NCBI GenBank assembly: GCA_964394445.1
Contig: CAYMXO010000011.1
Coordinates: forward strand, 1-44,493
Reading direction: 5' to 3'
Length of the DNA stretch: 44,493 nt
Origin: Thiopseudomonas sp964394445
GTDB lineage: Bacteria > Pseudomonadota > Gammaproteobacteria > Pseudomonadales > Pseudomonadaceae
Shown in pieces: positions 1 to 9,285 of the stretch (the stretch's first letter is position 1; each line of letters begins with the position of its first letter). Below the pieces are notes generated by a model. The model searched no databases, was not told the DNA's origin, and saw nothing but the letters and a program-made list of their open reading frames with translations. A program made the translations under genes and the position numbers.

Positions 1-185
1 TCGTACAGGTTTGGCGTTGTCTGTACGAACCGGCTTGCCGGTGAGGGCTCACGGGGTAAACCCGTTCGTACAGGTTTGGCGTTGTCTGTACGAACCGGCT
101 TGCCGGTGAGGGCTCACGGGATGAACCCGTTCGCACAGGTTTGGTGTTGTCTGTACGAACCGGCTTGCCGGTGAGGGTCTCACAG
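1..185. repeat. Tandem array of inverted REP pairs (BIME-like), 65-bp unit, about 2.8 copies
   Basis: Units begin at 1, 66 and 131. Each unit contains two short palindromes in opposite orientation. One (for example 51-74) has the stem ACGGG/CCCGT and ends in TTCGTACAGG. The other (for example 21-45) has the stem CCGGC/GCCGG and reads CTGTACGAA on the + strand, so their tails face each other. The units differ by only a few bases (GGTAAA versus GATGAA, TCGTAC versus TCGCAC). The array may continue to the left of the window. It is not a CRISPR: there are no unique spacers. A single related element lies at 42560-42587. Confidence 0.85.
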
Positions 186-285
186 CTAGGCCAGCTTGTG
201 CGGAGAGGACTATTTTTCCTAAAAATTTTTTCCCATAAGGTAGAATCCCTTATTCGGTTCGAATTTTTAACGGGGAGCTTGGCTT

Positions 286-2028
286 TTGGATCTTTCTGCA
301 ACCAATAGTTTGTTTTTTGTCGGTGGTTTGCTGGTTGCTGTCAGTATTTTGGTCAGTACGGTTTCATCGCGGATCGGGATTCCAGTCCTGGTCATCTTTA
401 TGGGTGTCGGCATGATGGCCGGCACCGACGGCGTAGGCGGCATCGCGTTCGACGACTACTCGCTTACCTATGTCATCAGTAACCTGGCACTGGCGGTGAT
501 CCTGCTTGATGGCGGGATGCGTACCCGGGTGGCCACCTTCCGTGTGGCTCTATGGCCAGCCCTGTCGCTGGCCACTTTTGGCGTGATTGCCACAGCCGTG
601 TTGACCGGCTTTGCCGCCGCCTGGCTGTTCAACCTGACCCTGCTTGAGGGCATGCTGATCGGCTCCATTGTCGGCTCCACCGACGCCGCCGTAGTGTTTA
701 ACCTGCTCAATGGCAAGGGCCTGAACGACCGTGTGGGCGCCACGCTGGAAATTGAATCCGGCAGTAACGACCCCATGGCCATGTTCCTCACCGTGACCCT
801 GATCGGCATGCTGCTGGAAGGTAAAAGCGGTTTTGGCCTGGAGTTTGTTACCAGCCTGATCCAACAGTTTGGCCTGGGTTCGATACTGGGGCTGACGGGC
901 GGCTGGCTTTTGCTGCAGATGATCAACCGCCTGTCGGTGGCCGATGGTCTGTACCCGTTGCTGGCGGTCAGTGGCGGCATCATGATTTATGCCATTGCCG
1001 GACAGATTGGCGGCAGCGGCATCCTGTCCGTTTATATTCTGGGCATGGTGCTGGGCAACCGGCCAATCCGTAACCGCCATGGCATCCTGCACATGTTTGA
1101 CGGGCTGGCCTGGCTCAGCCAGATCGGCATGTTCCTGGTACTGGGCCTGTTGTTGACGCCGCACGAGCTGCTGCCAATTGCCATACCGGCATTGCTGCTG
1201 TCGCTATGGATGATTCTGGTGGCACGCCCGCTGGCAGTGTTTGCCGGGCTGCTGCCATTTCGTGGCTTCAACCTGCGCGAACGCCTGTTTATTTCCTGGA
1301 TCGGCCTGCGCGGCGCGGTGCCGGTGATTCTGGCGGTGTTTCCGCTGGTGTACGGGCTGCCCAATGCCCAGTTGTTCTTCAACGTGGCCTTTTTCATCGT
1401 GCTGGTTTCGCTGATTCTGCAAGGTTCGACCCTGCCGCTGGCCGCGCGCAAGGCCAGGGTTGAGGTGCCGCCGGCACCCGAGCCGATTTCCCGGGCCGGG
1501 CTGGAAATTTATCCGACCAGCCAGTGGGAGCTGTTTGTCTACCGCTTGCGCAAGGAAAAGTGGTGCATCGGTGCACAACTGCGCGAGCTGAAAATGCCCG
1601 GTGGCACGCGGATTGCCGCGCTGTTCCGCAACAACCACCTGTTGCACCCGACCGGCAGCACCCGGCTGGAAATTGACGATATCCTTTGCGTCATTGGCCA
1701 CGAAGAAGACCTGCCGGCACTGGGTCGCCTGTTCAGTGAAGAGCCCGAGCGCGGCATGGACCAGCGTTTCTTCGGTGACTTTGTACTCGAAGGCGCGGCG
1801 AAACTTGGCGACGTGGCAGCGGTCTATGGCCTGCAGCTGGAAGGGCATGCGCCTGGTGAAACCCTGTCCGATTTTGTTACTCACGCAGTAGGCGGTGAAG
1901 CCGTAGTCGGCGACTACACCGAATGGCAGGGCATGACCTGGATGGTGGCTGAAATGGAGAACGGCCGGGTCAGCAAAGTGGGCCTGAAGTTTGGCGCAGA
2001 GCGCAATGAGGCCCGGCCGCTGTTTTAA
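286..2028 (+). CDS. nhaP2: Potassium/proton antiporter NhaP2 (CvrA), CPA1 family
   Basis: This inner-membrane K+(Na+)/H+ antiporter is implicated in cation homeostasis and volume control. The 580-residue length matches the family. An N-terminal block of about 12 hydrophobic helices (residues 1-390) contains the typical stretches LDGGMRT and ESGSNDPMA, the latter with the ion-binding aspartate. A cytosolic C-terminal half resembles the TrkA-C and CorC/HlyC regulatory domains (from about residue 405). The start is TTG at 286, preceded by GGGGAG at a good distance; no in-frame ATG occurs before the conserved N-terminus. The next gene, the mechanosensitive channel, follows in the order known from other pseudomonads. 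Identification is from recalled similarity to Escherichia coli CvrA. Confidence 0.93.
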   Translation: MDLSATNSLFFVGGLLVAVSILVSTVSSRIGIPVLVIFMGVGMMAGTDGVGGIAFDDYSLTYVISNLALAVILLDGGMRTRVATFRVALWPALSLATFGVIATAVLTGFAAAWLFNLTLLEGMLIGSIVGSTDAAVVFNLLNGKGLNDRVGATLEIESGSNDPMAMFLTVTLIGMLLEGKSGFGLEFVTSLIQQFGLGSILGLTGGWLLLQMINRLSVADGLYPLLAVSGGIMIYAIAGQIGGSGILSVYILGMVLGNRPIRNRHGILHMFDGLAWLSQIGMFLVLGLLLTPHELLPIAIPALLLSLWMILVARPLAVFAGLLPFRGFNLRERLFISWIGLRGAVPVILAVFPLVYGLPNAQLFFNVAFFIVLVSLILQGSTLPLAARKARVEVPPAPEPISRAGLEIYPTSQWELFVYRLRKEKWCIGAQLRELKMPGGTRIAALFRNNHLLHPTGSTRLEIDDILCVIGHEEDLPALGRLFSEEPERGMDQRFFGDFVLEGAAKLGDVAAVYGLQLEGHAPGETLSDFVTHAVGGEAVVGDYTEWQGMTWMVAEMENGRVSKVGLKFGAERNEARPLF

Positions 2029-2237
2029 CACCTTCCGTGCCATCCGTGTTTTCTGTGGTTAACCGGATGGCTGTATCCTCGCTGCCGGCTCCGCAGCAAG
2101 CGGGCAATCCGTTCACACTAACTGCTTGCAGGGAGCAGCTTGCCAGCAATCGCCGGCGTGGCTGCCTGCCTGTTGCCTGCTTGCCATGGGGCATAAACCG
2201 TAACACACTGCACCGTCTGGAAAGCGACAGGTGAATC

Positions 2238-5200
2238 ATGGGCTTGATGCGTTTTTTCTTGTTGTGGCTGTTGCTGGCGTTGTCCGGCACGGTGACGGCC
2301 GCCCTGCCGACGGCCGAGCTGCTAAAAAGCAATCTGGCCGGGCTGGCCGAGCGCAAGCTGCCAGAGGCCGAGCAGCAGTCGGTACAACAGGCACTGGAGC
2401 AAACCCTGAGCTGGCTGGAAAATGCCGAACGCGCCACAGCCAGCCTTGAGCAGTTGCAGCTGGAAGTAGCCGGAGCGCCGGAGCAGATCCGCAAAAACCG
2501 CCAGGAACTGGCGCAGTTGCTGCAGCAGGCCGAACGCCGCCAGCTGCCCACAAACATTACCCTGCAGGAGCTGGAGGGATTGCTGGCGGAAAACAGCCGC
2601 CAGCTGGCCGGCTGGCAAAACGAGCTGAATGAAGCCAACACCGCCATTGTCCGCTCACAAACCCGCCCTGAACGTGCGCAAAACGAGATCAGCACTAACC
2701 AGAAACGCATCCAGGAACTCAACAACCAGCTAAAAACGACCAAGGAAGGCGGCAAGCCCCTGCTCAGCAGTGAGCGGCTGGATGCCTTGCGTGCCGAGCT
2801 GGAAGCCCTGCAGATCCGTAACAGCCTGCGCCAGGCCGAGCTGGCCAACAACAGCATCCTGCAGGACCTGGCCAGCAGCGCACGCGAATTGCTGGCTACC
2901 CGGGTGCAGGCCCAGGAAGACTATCTGGCCACGTTGCAGGGCTTGCTGATCGAAAAACGTCAGACCGCGTCGGAACTGACGGTGCAGGAGCAATCGCTCA
3001 AGGTGGAAAAAGCCGGTGAGGACACCTTGTTGCTGAAAGAGAGCAATCTGAACCTGCAGATTTCCGACTACCTGCTGACCATTACCGAGCAGCGCAACCA
3101 GTTGACACAAAAAAGCCTGGAAGTACGCCAGCAACTGGACAGCGTACAGCAGGCCGAGCAAGCAATGGAAGAGCAAATCGCGGCGCTGCAAGGCAGCGTG
3201 TTGCTGGCAAAAATTCTCTACCAGCAAAAACAGGCACTGCCCGAACCAAGCTTTGACCGTACCCTGGCCGACCAGATCGCCGATACCCGCCTGTACCAGT
3301 TCCAGCTGCGCCAGTACCGGGAAACGATGCAGCGGCCCAATGCCTATATTGACAACCTGCTGCAGGGCCAGGACGACACCGATGGCCAGGTGCGCGAAGC
3401 CATGGTGGAGCTGTTACGCGTGCGTGGCGGCTTGCTGGAGCGGCTGAACCACGAGATAAATGCCTACCTGAGCGAGGCGATCAGCGTGCAGCTGAACCAG
3501 AAGCAGCTGCAGGCCCTGTCACTGCAAGTGCGCACCCTGCTTGATGAGCACATGTTCTGGATACCCAGCAACCGGCCGCTGGACCGGGACTGGTTCAAAC
3601 AGCTGCCGGGGCGGCTAAAAAAACAGTGGAAAAGTCTTGATGGCGATGCCGCGCTGGGCGAGCTGTGGCCAGTCTGGCGCAGCTCATGGCTGGCCTTTGC
3701 ACCAGTATTGTTGCTGAGCCTGGTGATACTGTGGAAGCGGCGCAGCCTGTATCAGTCGATTGAAAACGTCAGACCACGCATCGGGCACTACCTGAATGAC
3801 CGCCAACGCTTTACCCCGATGGCGATCGGTGCGGTGCTGTTGCTGTCGCTACCGGCGTTTTTCTGGTTCAGCACGGCGGGCTGGCTGGCGCAGCTGCATA
3901 CCCGGGGCGTGCCGTACGAATTTGGTACCGCGCTGTTGCATACCGCCAAGCTGGGGCTGGTGTTTTCTGTTGCCTACCGCCTGCTGGGGCGCGACGGTGT
4001 GGCCGGTTTGCATTTTGGCTGGTCAGACCACCAGGTGGCGTTTTTGCGCAAGCGGCTGGCCTGGGTGGCACTGGTGGTCTGGCTGCTGGCATTGGTGGTG
4101 CCGCTGGCGCAAGCCAATTTGTCGGAGCTGAGCGATGATGTGCTGGGTGTGGTCGTGCTGGCGCTGGGGCTGGCGCTGCTGGGCGGATTACTGATCAATG
4201 CGGCACTGCAGCAGTATGGCGCGCCGGGTATGCCGCTGCTGGGCAAGCTGCTGGCGCTGTTGCTGGGGGGGGCACCTCTGATACTGGCCGGGGCGCTGGT
4301 GGCCGGCTACTACTATACGGTGCTGCAGATGAGCGAGCGCCTGCTGATGAGTCTGGCGCTGGTGGTGATCTGGGTGTTGCTGCGTGCCACCATCGAGCGC
4401 GGGCTGGGGATTGCTGCCCGCCGCCTGGCCTGGGAGCGCGCCCAGCGTGCGCGCCAGGAACAGGGCGACGAGCCTGACAGTGGCGAGCAGCATGCGCTGG
4501 ACATCAGTCTGATCAATCAGCAGTCGCAGCGGTTGTTGCGCCTGCTCCTGATGTTGCTGCTGGTTGCCGGACTCTACTGGGTCTGGGCCGATGTGATCTC
4601 CCTGTTTGCCTATCTCGACAATGTGGTGCTGTACGAAAATGCCGCCCAGGCTGGTCTGGACAGCCCGGCCGGCGATGTCAGTCTGCGAGACCTGCTCAAT
4701 GCGCTGGTGATTGCCGGCATGACCATCATGCTGGCGCGCAACCTGCCGGGCTTGCTGGAAGTGCTGTTTTTATCCCACATCAAGCTGGCCCCTGGCACCT
4801 CCTATGCCGCCATGCAGCTGTTGTCCTACGGCATTTCCTCGATCGGCATCGTGGCCACGCTGGCGGCGCTTGGGGTCAGCTGGAGCAAACTGCAATGGCT
4901 GGTGGCGGCGCTGTCGGTGGGGCTGGGCTTTGGCCTGCAGGAAATTTTTGCCAACTTCATTTCCGGTTTGATCATCCTGTTCGAGCGGCCGGTGCGCATT
5001 GGTGACCTGGTAACCATTGGCGACATGACCGGCACTGTCAGCCGCATCCGCATCCGTGCCACCACCATCATCGAGTTCGACCGCAAGGAAAGCATCATTC
5101 CCAACAAGGTGCTGGTCACCGAGCGCCTGCTCAACTGGTCGCTGAGCGACAGTGTGACACGCATTACCCTGCACATCAGCCTGTCCTATGACACGGACCT

Positions 5201-5498
5201 GGAAAAGGCGCGCCGCCTGATGCTGGAAACCATGCAGGAAAATTCACGCGTCCTGGAGGACCCAGAGCCGGTGGTGCTGTTCCTGGAAGTGGGACAGAGC
5301 GGCTTCAACCATGAAATGCGCTATCACGTTGGCTCGATTGAAGACCGCAATCCCTCTATTGACGAAGTGCACAACCGGCTGGTGGAGCGCTTCCGCGAGG
5401 CACACATCCAGATGGCGTTTCGGCAGATGGATGTGTTTATCAAGAACGAGCAGGGTGACGAAGCGCACTGGAGTACCAAACAGCGGGGGGCAAACTAG
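2238..5498 (+). CDS. mscK: Large mechanosensitive channel of the MscK/MscM (KefA/YjeP) type
   Basis: This is an inner-membrane channel that opens under membrane tension and releases solutes on hypo-osmotic shock. At 1086 residues it has the long form of the MscS family. A signal peptide (residues 1 to about 22, ending TVTA) is followed by a glutamine- and leucine-rich periplasmic coiled-coil region to about residue 440. Around ten hydrophobic helices run from about 480 to 900, followed by the MscS core. The pore-lining helix and following loop are clear (GLGFGLQEIFANF, then FERPVRIGD), as is the beta domain with NWSLSD. MscK and MscM cannot be separated with confidence by eye; mscK is the pseudomonad name for this position next to nhaP2. 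Confidence 0.88.
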   Translation: MGLMRFFLLWLLLALSGTVTAALPTAELLKSNLAGLAERKLPEAEQQSVQQALEQTLSWLENAERATASLEQLQLEVAGAPEQIRKNRQELAQLLQQAERRQLPTNITLQELEGLLAENSRQLAGWQNELNEANTAIVRSQTRPERAQNEISTNQKRIQELNNQLKTTKEGGKPLLSSERLDALRAELEALQIRNSLRQAELANNSILQDLASSARELLATRVQAQEDYLATLQGLLIEKRQTASELTVQEQSLKVEKAGEDTLLLKESNLNLQISDYLLTITEQRNQLTQKSLEVRQQLDSVQQAEQAMEEQIAALQGSVLLAKILYQQKQALPEPSFDRTLADQIADTRLYQFQLRQYRETMQRPNAYIDNLLQGQDDTDGQVREAMVELLRVRGGLLERLNHEINAYLSEAISVQLNQKQLQALSLQVRTLLDEHMFWIPSNRPLDRDWFKQLPGRLKKQWKSLDGDAALGELWPVWRSSWLAFAPVLLLSLVILWKRRSLYQSIENVRPRIGHYLNDRQRFTPMAIGAVLLLSLPAFFWFSTAGWLAQLHTRGVPYEFGTALLHTAKLGLVFSVAYRLLGRDGVAGLHFGWSDHQVAFLRKRLAWVALVVWLLALVVPLAQANLSELSDDVLGVVVLALGLALLGGLLINAALQQYGAPGMPLLGKLLALLLGGAPLILAGALVAGYYYTVLQMSERLLMSLALVVIWVLLRATIERGLGIAARRLAWERAQRARQEQGDEPDSGEQHALDISLINQQSQRLLRLLLMLLLVAGLYWVWADVISLFAYLDNVVLYENAAQAGLDSPAGDVSLRDLLNALVIAGMTIMLARNLPGLLEVLFLSHIKLAPGTSYAAMQLLSYGISSIGIVATLAALGVSWSKLQWLVAALSVGLGFGLQEIFANFISGLIILFERPVRIGDLVTIGDMTGTVSRIRIRATTIIEFDRKESIIPNKVLVTERLLNWSLSDSVTRITLHISLSYDTDLEKARRLMLETMQENSRVLEDPEPVVLFLEVGQSGFNHEMRYHVGSIEDRNPSIDEVHNRLVERFREAHIQMAFRQMDVFIKNEQGDEAHWSTKQRGAN

Positions 5499-5739
5499 CG
5501 TGGTTCGTGCAGGGCAGGCAGACCAAGGCAGTTGCCGGTTGCGCAGGGCTTGTCCCCGAGACATGCAGGCTACCGCTAGCGGGATAAGCCGTTTGCAAAA
5601 CAGCCCGGCGCTTGTGCATCAGGCAGGCAGCCTTGATGCACCACCATTGAGTGCACAGGGCGATGCTTTTGTGCCGGATGCAGCCAGAACCGCAAACGCT
5701 ATACTGCCGGTACACAGACTGCAGTAACGCGGAGTACAG

Positions 5740-7212
5740 ATGGAAACGACCAGATTTTGTGACCAGCCACTGCGGGTCGATGATGCTTTTGCCCGGCTGG
5801 GTGCGCATTTTTCCGTGCCTGTGCAACCGCGGCCGTTGTCGGCCCCGCGCCTGGTGGTGGCCAGCCCCGGGGCTGCAGCACTGCTGGACTGGCCGGCAGA
5901 GGTTTTGGCGCAGCCGGAGTTTTTGTCCCTGGTGGCCGGCGAGACAACCTTTGCCGGCATTCATCCGCGGGCCATGGTGTATGCCGGTCACCAGTTTGGC
6001 GGCTACACGCCGCAGCTGGGCGACGGGCGCGGACAGCTGCTGGCACAGCTGCGCAACCAGAAGGGCGAGCTGTGGGACCTGCACCTGAAAGGGGCCGGCA
6101 TTACGCCGTTTTCCCGTGATGGCGACGGCTGTGCAGTGCTGCGCAGCAGCATCCGCGAGTTCATGGCCAGCGAACACCTGGCGGCACTGGGCATTGCCAC
6201 CACCCGTGCGCTGGCGGTGGTGGATTCCGACATGCCGGTGCGCCGTGAGCTGACCGAAACGGCTGCCACACTGTTGCGACTGGCACGCACCCATATCCGC
6301 TTTGGCCATTTCGAATATTTCTATTACACCCGCCAATATACCCAGTTGCACCAGCTGATGGATTATGTCCTGGAGCAGCACTATCCCCAGTGTCGTACTG
6401 CAGACAATCCACTGCAGGCAATGTTTGCCGCCATCAGCCAGCGCACGGCAGAGCTGCTGGCCGGCTGGCAGGCTTATGGCTTTTGCCATGGCGTGATGAA
6501 CACCGACAACATGTCGATTCTGGGCGAAACACTGGACTACGGGCCTTTTGCTTTTCTGGAGCGTTACCAGCCGGGCTATGTCTGCAACAGTTCGGATATT
6601 GGCGGGCGTTACGCGTTTGACCGCCAGGTGGACATGGCCGAGTGGAACCTGACGGCGCTGGGCCAGACCTTTACCGGCCGGGTCGAGCTGGAGCCGTTGC
6701 GCCAGACGCTGGAAGGCTTTCAGCCGCTGTACCAGAGCCATTATGTGCGGCTGATGCGGGCCCGACTGGGGTTGGTGGACGAGGATGCCGGTGACGAGGC
6801 CCTGATCGGGCGGCTATTGAAAATCCTGCAAGGGGCGGAGCTGGATTACAACCTGTTTTTCCGTCAACTGACAGATGCTCAGGGGCTTGACGAGCTGCTG
6901 CCATTGGCGGACGCCTGTGTAGTGCCTGCAGATCTGCAGCAGTGGTTACAGGGGTGGTGGGCCCGCGCCATGCCCGCAGGGCGCGATAACGCTGAACGAC
7001 AGCAAGCCATGCAGAGGGTCAACCCGCTGTATGTGTTGCGCAACTCGCTGATTCAGGAGGCGATTGAAGCGGCGCACCGACAGGACTACGGGCCGGTACG
7101 GCAGCTGCATCAGGTGATATCGGCTCCCTTTGCTGCACTGCCCGGCTGTGAGCGTTATGCCGTGCCGGCCGAGCTGGAGCGACAGGGCTGGCCGTTGAGC
7201 TGTTCGTCTTGA
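5740..7212 (+). CDS. selO: Protein adenylyltransferase SelO (YdiU)
   Basis: This is a pseudokinase-fold enzyme that transfers AMP from ATP to hydroxyl side chains of proteins and is linked to redox stress. The 490-residue protein has the nucleotide-binding stretch HQFGGYTPQLGDGR (84-97), the lysine in LHLKGAG (K117), the active-site loop MNTDNMS (about 253-259) and DYGP (D266). The C-terminus is SCSS, with a cysteine where animal SelO has selenocysteine. GGAG at 5731 supports the ATG at 5740. The gene follows mscK as in other pseudomonads, with a 241-bp gap that shows no further gene. Confidence 0.93.
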   Translation: METTRFCDQPLRVDDAFARLGAHFSVPVQPRPLSAPRLVVASPGAAALLDWPAEVLAQPEFLSLVAGETTFAGIHPRAMVYAGHQFGGYTPQLGDGRGQLLAQLRNQKGELWDLHLKGAGITPFSRDGDGCAVLRSSIREFMASEHLAALGIATTRALAVVDSDMPVRRELTETAATLLRLARTHIRFGHFEYFYYTRQYTQLHQLMDYVLEQHYPQCRTADNPLQAMFAAISQRTAELLAGWQAYGFCHGVMNTDNMSILGETLDYGPFAFLERYQPGYVCNSSDIGGRYAFDRQVDMAEWNLTALGQTFTGRVELEPLRQTLEGFQPLYQSHYVRLMRARLGLVDEDAGDEALIGRLLKILQGAELDYNLFFRQLTDAQGLDELLPLADACVVPADLQQWLQGWWARAMPAGRDNAERQQAMQRVNPLYVLRNSLIQEAIEAAHRQDYGPVRQLHQVISAPFAALPGCERYAVPAELERQGWPLSCSS

Positions 7213-7329
7213 AACGCAACAAAACGGGTCTGCGGGCCAATTCAGCCGCTGCTACACAAACCTGGATGTAACGGGTATCATCACCCTCGGTATATATTTA
7301 TATATTACATATTCAAGAGGAGTTTACTC

Positions 7330-7758
7330 ATGTTGCGTTTTGATGTTCCGCCGGTCTGGTCCAATGTGACTCGCCTGGAAGCCTTTATCAGCTTTCTGGT
7401 CAGCGCGGCAGCTTTGCTGTTTACCCCCTGGCTCATGGTAATACCTGCATTTCAAGGCTTTGTGCGCGGTTTCCTGGGCCACCACAAGTGCCCGGCGCAC
7501 CATGCAGGCATCAAGCTTCTTACCGCCTGTAACCGGGCCGGCAAGCAGGAAAACGCCGGTGCCAAGATGTTTGCCAACAAAGTCCTGTTTCTGGCTTCCA
7601 CAATAGCAGTCATTGCCTACGCGCTGGGCAGCAGCATCTGGGTTATACCGGTAACCGCGCTGGTCATTTTTACCACTCTGGAATGGACGTTCTCTTTTTG
7701 TGCGGCCTGCTGGGCCTACGGAGCCTGGTACAGCAAATTTCCACCGAAAATGGGCTGA
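7330..7758 (+). CDS. DUF4395 family membrane protein
   Basis: A 142-residue protein with four probable membrane helices (about residues 17-35, 38-50, 83-100 and 105-125). It carries the conserved cysteine/histidine stretches GHHKCPAHHAG in a loop and FCAACWAYG near the end. These cysteines and the pattern of helices fit the DUF4395 family, whose function is unknown; members are often found near thiol- or sulfur-related genes, but nothing adjacent here says so. A good ribosome site (AGAGGAG) lies 8 bases before the ATG. An AT-rich stretch at about 7287-7312 may hold the promoter. Confidence 0.7.
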   Translation: MLRFDVPPVWSNVTRLEAFISFLVSAAALLFTPWLMVIPAFQGFVRGFLGHHKCPAHHAGIKLLTACNRAGKQENAGAKMFANKVLFLASTIAVIAYALGSSIWVIPVTALVIFTTLEWTFSFCAACWAYGAWYSKFPPKMG

Positions 7759-7881
7759 CACATCAACCTGCTGCTGCCAAAAGCCGGCAAAGCAACATCA
7801 ACAGTTTTGCTACTGGATTCCAACACCTGCTTTAAGGCAAGATACGGGGTCATTTTTCAATCGCAATAAAGAGGCTATGCC

Positions 7882-8730
7882 ATGCAGCGTTTTCTCAGCA
7901 TAACCCTGGCCCTGTTTATCGGGCTGTCGTTCAGTTTTGATGCCGAAGCACGCCGCTTTGGTGGCGGCAAGTCATTCGGGGCTGCACCCAAGCATCGTCA
8001 AGCACAACCCCAGCAACGTCAGCAACAAAAACAGGCACAGCCCCAGCAAAACAATGCCGGCAAAGCTGCTGCCACTAGCGGCGCCGCGCGCTGGCTCGGT
8101 CCGCTGGCCGGCATTGCCGCCGGCGGTCTGCTGGCCTCCCTTCTGTTCGGGGATGCCTTTGAAGGCCTGCAGATCATGGACATGCTGCTGATGGCGGGAC
8201 TGGCATTTTTGGTCTTCCGCCTGCTGGCCCGCCGCCGGCAGCAGATGCAACCCATGGCCGCCGGCGTGCCCATGCAGCGGCAAATGCCCGAAAGCAATCT
8301 GTTTGGCGGCTTTGGCAACAAGCCAGCCAACAGCGCACCACAACCGGTCATGCAAGCCCCGGCCTGGTTCAATGCCGACAGCTTCCTGACCGCAGCGCGC
8401 GAACACTTCAACCAGCTGCAGCAGCACTGGGACGGCAATGAAATGGAGCAAATCGCCGAGTATGTCACCCCGGAAATGCTGAGCTTCCTGCAACAGGAGC
8501 GGGCCAGTCTTGGCGATGGCTATCAGTCCACCTACATCGACAACCTGGATGTACAACTGGATGGCGTCGAAGAGCTCACTGACTACACCGTGGCCACCCT
8601 GAGCTTCACCGGCGTCAGCAAGACTTCACGTTTTGACCAGGGCGAGACATTTAACGAGAGCTGGCGCATGGAGCGCCGGCATGGTGACAACCAGCCCTGG
8701 CTGATTGCCGGGATCCGGCAGAACGCCTGA
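7882..8730 (+). CDS. Tim44-domain membrane protein
   Basis: A 282-residue protein. It starts with a signal peptide or anchor (residues 1 to about 21, ending DAEA) and an RRFGGGKSFG motif typical of bacterial Tim44-like proteins. A glutamine-rich low-complexity stretch follows (about 34-58). Two hydrophobic segments come next (about 70-90 and 96-112), then a C-terminal Tim44-like alpha/beta domain from about 165 to the end. The role of bacterial members is not settled; a cell-envelope function is inferred. The gene is followed directly by a strong hairpin terminator. Confidence 0.75.
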   Translation: MQRFLSITLALFIGLSFSFDAEARRFGGGKSFGAAPKHRQAQPQQRQQQKQAQPQQNNAGKAAATSGAARWLGPLAGIAAGGLLASLLFGDAFEGLQIMDMLLMAGLAFLVFRLLARRRQQMQPMAAGVPMQRQMPESNLFGGFGNKPANSAPQPVMQAPAWFNADSFLTAAREHFNQLQQHWDGNEMEQIAEYVTPEMLSFLQQERASLGDGYQSTYIDNLDVQLDGVEELTDYTVATLSFTGVSKTSRFDQGETFNESWRMERRHGDNQPWLIAGIRQNA

Positions 8731-8745
8731 TTTATCCTGAACACA

Positions 8746-8770
8746 ACACCGCCTTCACCGGCGGTGTTTT
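8746..8770 (+). terminator. Rho-independent terminator after the Tim44-domain gene
   Basis: An eight-base-pair stem (ACACCGCC with GGCGGTGT), a six-base loop and a run of four T follow the stop codon of the Tim44-domain gene by 15 bases. An in-frame GTG at 8764 inside this hairpin is an unlikely start for the next gene. Confidence 0.85.
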
Positions 8771-8790
8771 CATTTGCGAAGGAGATTGCC

Positions 8791-9204
8791 GTGGAAGACG
8801 TGATTGAGCTGCTGCGTGAGCATAATCAACCGGTTCCGGTACCGCTGGAGCTGCCTACGGATGACGATCTGCTGGATGTGCAGGAACAGATCCTGATTCA
8901 CCTCCCGCACGGGCTGCGCGAGTTCCTGCTGGAAGTCAGCGACGTGGTTTACGGCCACCTGGAACCAGTAACCGCCAGCGACCCGCAAAGCCATACCTAC
9001 CTGCCCGAAGTGGCTGCCACAGCCTGGGACCTGGGCCTGCCGCGCCATCTGGTCCCCCTGTGCCAGGAAGGCGACTGCTATTTTGCCGTGGAGCCCGAGG
9101 GTGAAGTGGTATTGTGGTCCGTCAGCGCAGACGACTGTCTGGACGACAGCTGGGAGTCCGTCTGGCACTGGGCCCGCGACTATTGGCTGGAGGATAACGG
9201 TTAG
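8791..9204 (+). CDS. SMI1/KNR4 (SUKH) family protein
   Basis: A 137-residue acidic, soluble protein. The central part (HLPHGLREFLLEVSDVVYG) and the later GDCYFAVEPEGEVVLWS have the pattern of the SUKH fold, found in immunity proteins and in housekeeping proteins of unknown role. No toxin gene lies beside it, so an immunity role is not supported. The start is GTG at 8791 with AAGGAG at 8779-8784. The longer reading frame would begin inside the preceding terminator. Confidence 0.72.
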   Translation: MEDVIELLREHNQPVPVPLELPTDDDLLDVQEQILIHLPHGLREFLLEVSDVVYGHLEPVTASDPQSHTYLPEVAATAWDLGLPRHLVPLCQEGDCYFAVEPEGEVVLWSVSADDCLDDSWESVWHWARDYWLEDNG

Positions 9205-9209
9205 CCTGC

Positions 9210-9238
9210 TTGCAGCCTGTCTACGACCAAGGTATAAA
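9210..9238 (+). promoter_or_regulatory. Sigma70-type promoter for the acyl-CoA thioesterase gene
   Basis: TTGCAG (9210-9215) and TATAAA (9233-9238) are separated by exactly 17 bases. Transcription would begin near 9245, about 40 bases before the ATG at 9286. Confidence 0.55.
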
Positions 9239-9285
9239 TAGCGCTCACTTTCTCCACCAAAAACAAGCACAAGAGAGCGCAAACA

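Noticed and set aside
1..185. Possible CRISPR array
   Set aside because: The 65-bp units repeat in full with only point differences; there are no unique spacers and no cas genes.
5440..6741. Minus-strand open frame of 433 codons opposite selO
   Set aside because: Antisense to a well-supported gene; composition is a shadow of the high-GC coding frame.
8764..8790. Upstream start for the SUKH-type gene
   Set aside because: It lies within the preceding terminator; the GTG at 8791 has a good ribosome site.
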